Both the position numbers and the translations under genes were made by a program. Under the pieces are notes generated by a model. It ran no database searches and was not told where the DNA came from. It saw nothing but the letters and a program-made list of their open reading frames with translations. 8,528 nt of DNA. Origin: Lachnospiraceae bacterium (GTDB lineage Bacteria; Bacillota; Clostridia; Lachnospirales; Lachnospiraceae). The DNA lies in assembly GCA_017651385.1 (NCBI GenBank), contig JAGCCY010000217.1, positions 1 through 8,528 on the forward strand. The letters run 5' to 3'. Positions 5,632-8,528 of the stretch are shown here, piece after piece (positions within the stretch are counted from its first letter, which is position 1; each line of letters opens with the position of its first letter).

Positions 5632-6996
5632 ATGGATTCATTTTCACGTTTAAAAAAACCCGTTGAGACGGTCACGATTTCCGGGAAAGAAAAAATTGCT
5701 TTCAACAACAATGTGGATTTCTGCGTCGGGACAGGAAGATTCGGATTGGGACTTGCAAAAGAATATCTTGATGAGCTCAGATTTGTGCAGGAGGAAATAG
5801 GCTTTAAGCACATAAGAGGTCACGGACTCTTTTCGGACGACACCGCGATCTATCAGGAATACGAAGAAGACGGCATTAAAAAAGTTGAATACAACTACAC
5901 CTATCTCGATCGTATCATAGACGAATACATTAACGTCGATATAAGACCGTTCCTTGAGCTCGGCTTTATGCCCGGCAAACTTGCCAGCGGCACACAGACG
6001 ATCTTCTACTGGAAGGGCAATACCACTCCGCCTTCTTCATACGAGAAGTGGTGCGATATGGTGGTCGCTCTTCTTAAACATCTTATCGACAGATACGGAA
6101 GAGACGATGTCATAACCTGGCCAATAGAAGTCTGGAATGAGCCTAACCTGCCCGGTTTCTGGGAGCACGCCGATATGAAGGAATATTTTAAGCTGTTCAA
6201 AGAAACCTTTACCGCGATCAAAAAGTTTGACAAAGACTTTAAGGTCGGCGGTCCCGCTGTCTGCGGCGTAAAGGATGCCGAATGGATAGGCGGTTTCCTT
6301 GATTTTTGCAAGGAAAACTCCTTAAAGCCCGATTTTATCACAAGACATCACTATACGATCGAGTTCCCCGAGCGTGCCGGCCACTATGACTATTCAAAAC
6401 TTATGGACGAAGAAGCCGGTTTTGAAAACCTTAAATCTTCAAGAGACATCATCGATTCATATAATGAGTACAAAGGACTTCCGATACATATTACGGAATT
6501 CAGCTCATCCTATACTCCCAAGGGGGTCATACATGATACCAACTTAAACGCAGCTTTGATGGCCCGCCAGCTTTCAAGGCTCGGCGATGTCAACGAGTCC
6601 TATTCTTATTGGACTTTCGGTGACGTTTTCGAAGAGCAGGGCGTTCCCTTTACTCCTTTCCACGGAGGCTTCGGTCTCGTGGCTGCAGGCTGTATCCCCA
6701 AACCCACATTCTGGACCTTCAAGTTTTATTCGGATCTAAAGAAGCTTGGCGGAACCTGTGTGTTCAGGGACGATTCCGGAGTGATCATGAAGACCGAAAA
6801 CGGATATGCCGGTGTTCTTTTTAATGAAAGTTCCAAAGAACGCATCGTAAGAAAGTTTAAACTTAAAAGCGACAAAGCGGAATATACCCTTATATCGAAG
6901 ACAGTGGATCCCTCCACGACCAATCCTTTAAAGCTCTGGCATGATATGGGTGAGCCCTCTTCTCTTACAAAGGATCAGACAAAGCTTCTTAAATAA
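5632..6996 (+). CDS. GH39 beta-xylosidase-type enzyme, ended early by an in-frame TAA
   Basis: The 454 residues before the stop carry a whole GH39 (beta/alpha)8 catalytic domain: RGHGLFSDD (62-70), VWNEPNL (167-173) with acid/base E170, DFITRHHYT (234-242), HITEFSSSY (286-294) with nucleophile E289, SYWTFGDVFEE (325-335) and FHGGFGL (343-349). The spacing of the two catalytic Glu residues fits bacterial GH39 beta-xylosidases, which release xylose from xylo-oligosaccharide ends with retention. There is no signal peptide, so it should act in the cytoplasm on imported oligosaccharides. The TAA at 6994-6996 follows LTKDQTKLLK, and the same frame runs on for 54 codons to TAA 7159-7161. Without the stop the product would be 509 residues, close to the usual length of about 500. 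The cut removes the last strands of the accessory beta-sandwich while sparing the active site, so the protein may be unstable rather than catalytically dead. It is the first gene of a tight unit with GH43. Confidence 0.92.
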   Translation: MDSFSRLKKPVETVTISGKEKIAFNNNVDFCVGTGRFGLGLAKEYLDELRFVQEEIGFKHIRGHGLFSDDTAIYQEYEEDGIKKVEYNYTYLDRIIDEYINVDIRPFLELGFMPGKLASGTQTIFYWKGNTTPPSSYEKWCDMVVALLKHLIDRYGRDDVITWPIEVWNEPNLPGFWEHADMKEYFKLFKETFTAIKKFDKDFKVGGPAVCGVKDAEWIGGFLDFCKENSLKPDFITRHHYTIEFPERAGHYDYSKLMDEEAGFENLKSSRDIIDSYNEYKGLPIHITEFSSSYTPKGVIHDTNLNAALMARQLSRLGDVNESYSYWTFGDVFEEQGVPFTPFHGGFGLVAAGCIPKPTFWTFKFYSDLKKLGGTCVFRDDSGVIMKTENGYAGVLFNESSKERIVRKFKLKSDKAEYTLISKTVDPSTTNPLKLWHDMGEPSSLTKDQTKLLK

Positions 6997-7161
6997 GCCG
7001 CTTACCCGCTCATCAATTCGGTACGTATCAGCTCAAAAGAAGGCTATGCGGAATTTACATCATGCTTAAAGCCCGAGACCGTAGCATACTTTGAAATGTA
7101 TGCATCGGAAGTTAAGTCCGACAGAGGTTACGACTACGAAAGAACCATAACCACGAGGTAA
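6994..7161 (+). pseudogene. Detached C-terminal end of GH39, in the same frame after the internal stop
   Basis: After TAA 6994-6996 the GH39 frame continues without a shift as AAYPLINSV (7000s region), then GYAEFTSCLKPETVAYFEMY and SDRGYDYERTITTR, ending at TAA 7159-7161. It reads like a normal GH39 terminus: a helix-to-strand junction, a Lys-Pro-x-Thr-Val-x-Tyr-Phe-Glu strand and a final charged strand. Third-position base use matches the genes on both sides. There is no start codon with an SD for independent translation; the only internal ATG (7096) has none. It is therefore the severed end of one gene. A single base change could have made the stop (for example from AAA, GAA, CAA or TCA). 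A sequencing error, a recent mutation or readthrough cannot be told apart from this sequence alone. Confidence 0.85.
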
Positions 7162-7163
7162 TT

Positions 7164-8528
7164 ATGGCTAAACTGCTTATATACACAAGAAAACCGATAG
7201 ACAATATCCATTACGACAACCGCCTTGCTTACAGCGTACATCTGGCGATTTCCGATGACGGCGTTAAATTTAGGGCGCTTAACCATAACAGCGGCGTTCT
7301 TTTCCCAAAGGCGACAGAAAATGAAGACGGTTCGTTAAATCCCAAATGTTTAAAAAGCCCGAGGGTAATTAAAGAAAACAGCACTTACCGCATAATCGCG
7401 ATAAGAACCGACGGCGAAGGCGAAAAAGACCCGGAAAGCGAAGGAAAGTATATCGAATTTTTCACCGCAGATTTTGTGACATATGAGGAAAACAGTCTTA
7501 AAGACATGACCGATGCCGCCACATATGCGTTTAACGAAAAGATATCCCTTTCCGGGATCGATGTGAAAGACATCGAAGGCTGCGTACCCGAAAGCATTAC
7601 GGAAATCTCCGATCAGGTCAGGGAAAAGCTTATAAACGTTTTTACCACACCGAGAAATATCGGGATCGATGTGCCAATGGCCATAAAGGTCTCTTCGGCA
7701 TACGAACTCGGCAATTTAAAGATCACATTAAAATACAGTGACGGTTCTACCGCAAGAAAAACGGTTAAGTGGAAGCTCGACAACGTGGATTTCTATACTC
7801 CCGGAGAATATGAGATCGAAGGTGAGATCGAGGTTCCGCATTTTGAGTTTCCCATTATGTTTGACAGAGCCGATCCCTGTATCGGACGCTGGAACGACAG
7901 ATATTATTTCATCGCCACCAATGATGCGGATGAAAATCACACGCTCTACATACGTGAATCCGATACCGTCGAAGGTCTTTTGCACGCCGAAGAACACCTG
8001 ATCCTTGACAGCAGCACTTATCCCGAGATCAAGGGACTTTTATGGGCCCCGGAATTTCATGTGATAAACAATACCCTCTATATCTTCCATGCCGCCACTC
8101 CGGGGCATTTCTTCGAAGAAGAAAGCTGCATAATGGAGCTTAAAAAGGGCGGAAATCCCATAAATAAGGAAGACTGGTCAAGACCCGTAAGAGTCGTAAA
8201 AGCCGACGGAAGCAATATATGTGAAGCCGGAAAAGAAATAACTCTTGATATGACGGAGTTTGAATTCAATGACGAGCACTATGTGATCTGGTCGCAAAGA
8301 CAGTTTTTGCCAAAGGATCTCGGAGCATGGCTTTATATTGCAAAATTAAATCCAAATAACCCGATGATGCTTGCAAGCGAACCCGTTGTGCTCTCAAAAC
8401 CGGACTACGGCTGGGGCAATAACCATACATTTGTGGAAGAAGGTCCTTTCGCTTTGTATAAAGGCGATAAGCTTTTTATAACCTTCTCTGCCGCTGCCGT
8501 GGACACTTCTTATGTTGTGGGTCTTTTA
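7164..8528 (+). CDS. GH43 arabinofuranosidase/xylosidase with N-terminal accessory and Ig-like domains, partial at right edge
   Basis: The frame is open for 455 codons from ATG 7164 to the right edge, so the C-terminus is missing. Residues 1-160 form an accessory domain with a propeller-like strand (YSVHLAISDDGVKF, LNHNSGVLFP) but no complete GH43 catalytic triad. Residues about 168-226 look like a bacterial Ig-like (Big_4-type) domain, with LKITLKYSDGSTARKTVKW and YTPGEYEIEGEI. The GH43 five-bladed propeller starts near 230: DRADPC (234-239, base D237), YYFIATND, LLWAPEFH (292-299), LDMT (361-364, candidate pKa-tuning D362) and EEGPF (425-429, acid E426). By family it inverts configuration while releasing arabinose or xylose from arabinoxylan fragments; the substrate is not decided by motifs. 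There is no signal peptide, so it is cytosolic. GAGG at 7155-7158 is a modest SD five bases before ATG. The start lies two bases after the original GH39 stop, suggesting translational coupling, which the internal GH39 stop would weaken. Confidence 0.9.
   Translation, partial: MAKLLIYTRKPIDNIHYDNRLAYSVHLAISDDGVKFRALNHNSGVLFPKATENEDGSLNPKCLKSPRVIKENSTYRIIAIRTDGEGEKDPESEGKYIEFFTADFVTYEENSLKDMTDAATYAFNEKISLSGIDVKDIEGCVPESITEISDQVREKLINVFTTPRNIGIDVPMAIKVSSAYELGNLKITLKYSDGSTARKTVKWKLDNVDFYTPGEYEIEGEIEVPHFEFPIMFDRADPCIGRWNDRYYFIATNDADENHTLYIRESDTVEGLLHAEEHLILDSSTYPEIKGLLWAPEFHVINNTLYIFHAATPGHFFEEESCIMELKKGGNPINKEDWSRPVRVVKADGSNICEAGKEITLDMTEFEFNDEHYVIWSQRQFLPKDLGAWLYIAKLNPNNPMMLASEPVVLSKPDYGWGNNHTFVEEGPFALYKGDKLFITFSAAAVDTSYVVGLL

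Noticed and set aside
6994..6996. TAA as a selenocysteine, pyrrolysine or classic readthrough codon
   Set aside because: Known Sec and Pyl recoding use TGA and TAG, not TAA, no recoding hairpin is evident downstream, and the position is far from the active site, so mutation or sequencing error is more likely.
1..8528. CRISPR array, tRNA, rRNA, insertion sequence or phage integration site
   Set aside because: No regularly spaced repeats with unique spacers, no cloverleaf or rRNA-like stretch, and no transposase, integrase or terminal repeats were seen; the DNA is almost fully occupied by the listed genes.

Overview
The window looks like a carbohydrate-degradation locus from an anaerobic gut or rumen Firmicute, most likely a Lachnospiraceae member close to Butyrivibrio/Pseudobutyrivibrio. 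This rests on moderate-to-low G+C, purine-rich Shine-Dalgarno (SD) sequences, heavy AGA use for Arg, A+T-rich intergenic DNA, and the pairing of cytosolic GH39/GH43 enzymes with a very large secreted multimodular GH16 protein. It is an inference from style and gene content; no rRNA or other marker gene is present.

Layout, left to right. (1) 1-3966, minus strand: the first 1322 codons of a secreted GH16 beta-glucanase. It has a signal peptide, an Ig/Fn3-like domain, an acidic linker, a duplicated pair of jelly-roll (CBM-like) modules, the GH16 catalytic domain and three more CBM4/9-like modules. Its C-terminus lies beyond the left edge. (2) 3967-4097: a 131-bp leader holding a long hairpin that buries the GH16 ribosome binding site. 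(3) 4098-5018 and 5069-5461, both minus: a DHH-family phosphoesterase and a small FMN split-barrel protein, probably co-transcribed from an extended -10 promoter at 5488-5496. (4) 5462-5631: a divergent regulatory region with three CATTRTT heptamers spaced exactly 20 bp apart and a CGTGCACG palindrome. (5) 5632-7161, plus: a GH39 beta-xylosidase-type gene interrupted by an in-frame TAA at 6994-6996, with 54 further codons in the same frame after it. (6) 7164-8528, plus: a GH43 enzyme, two bases after the GH39 frame closes and cut by the right edge. No stretch over 300 bases lacks a gene.

Working together: GH39 and GH43 have no signal peptide and form a tight two-gene unit suited to trimming imported xylo- or arabinoxylo-oligosaccharides in the cytoplasm. 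The GH16 protein would act outside the cell on beta-1,3- or mixed-linkage glucan. The two housekeeping-type genes between them have no evident link to glycan use. The most interesting points are the premature stop in GH39, the leader hairpin whose 5' arm copies the 16S rRNA anti-SD sequence, and the phased repeats between the divergent units.
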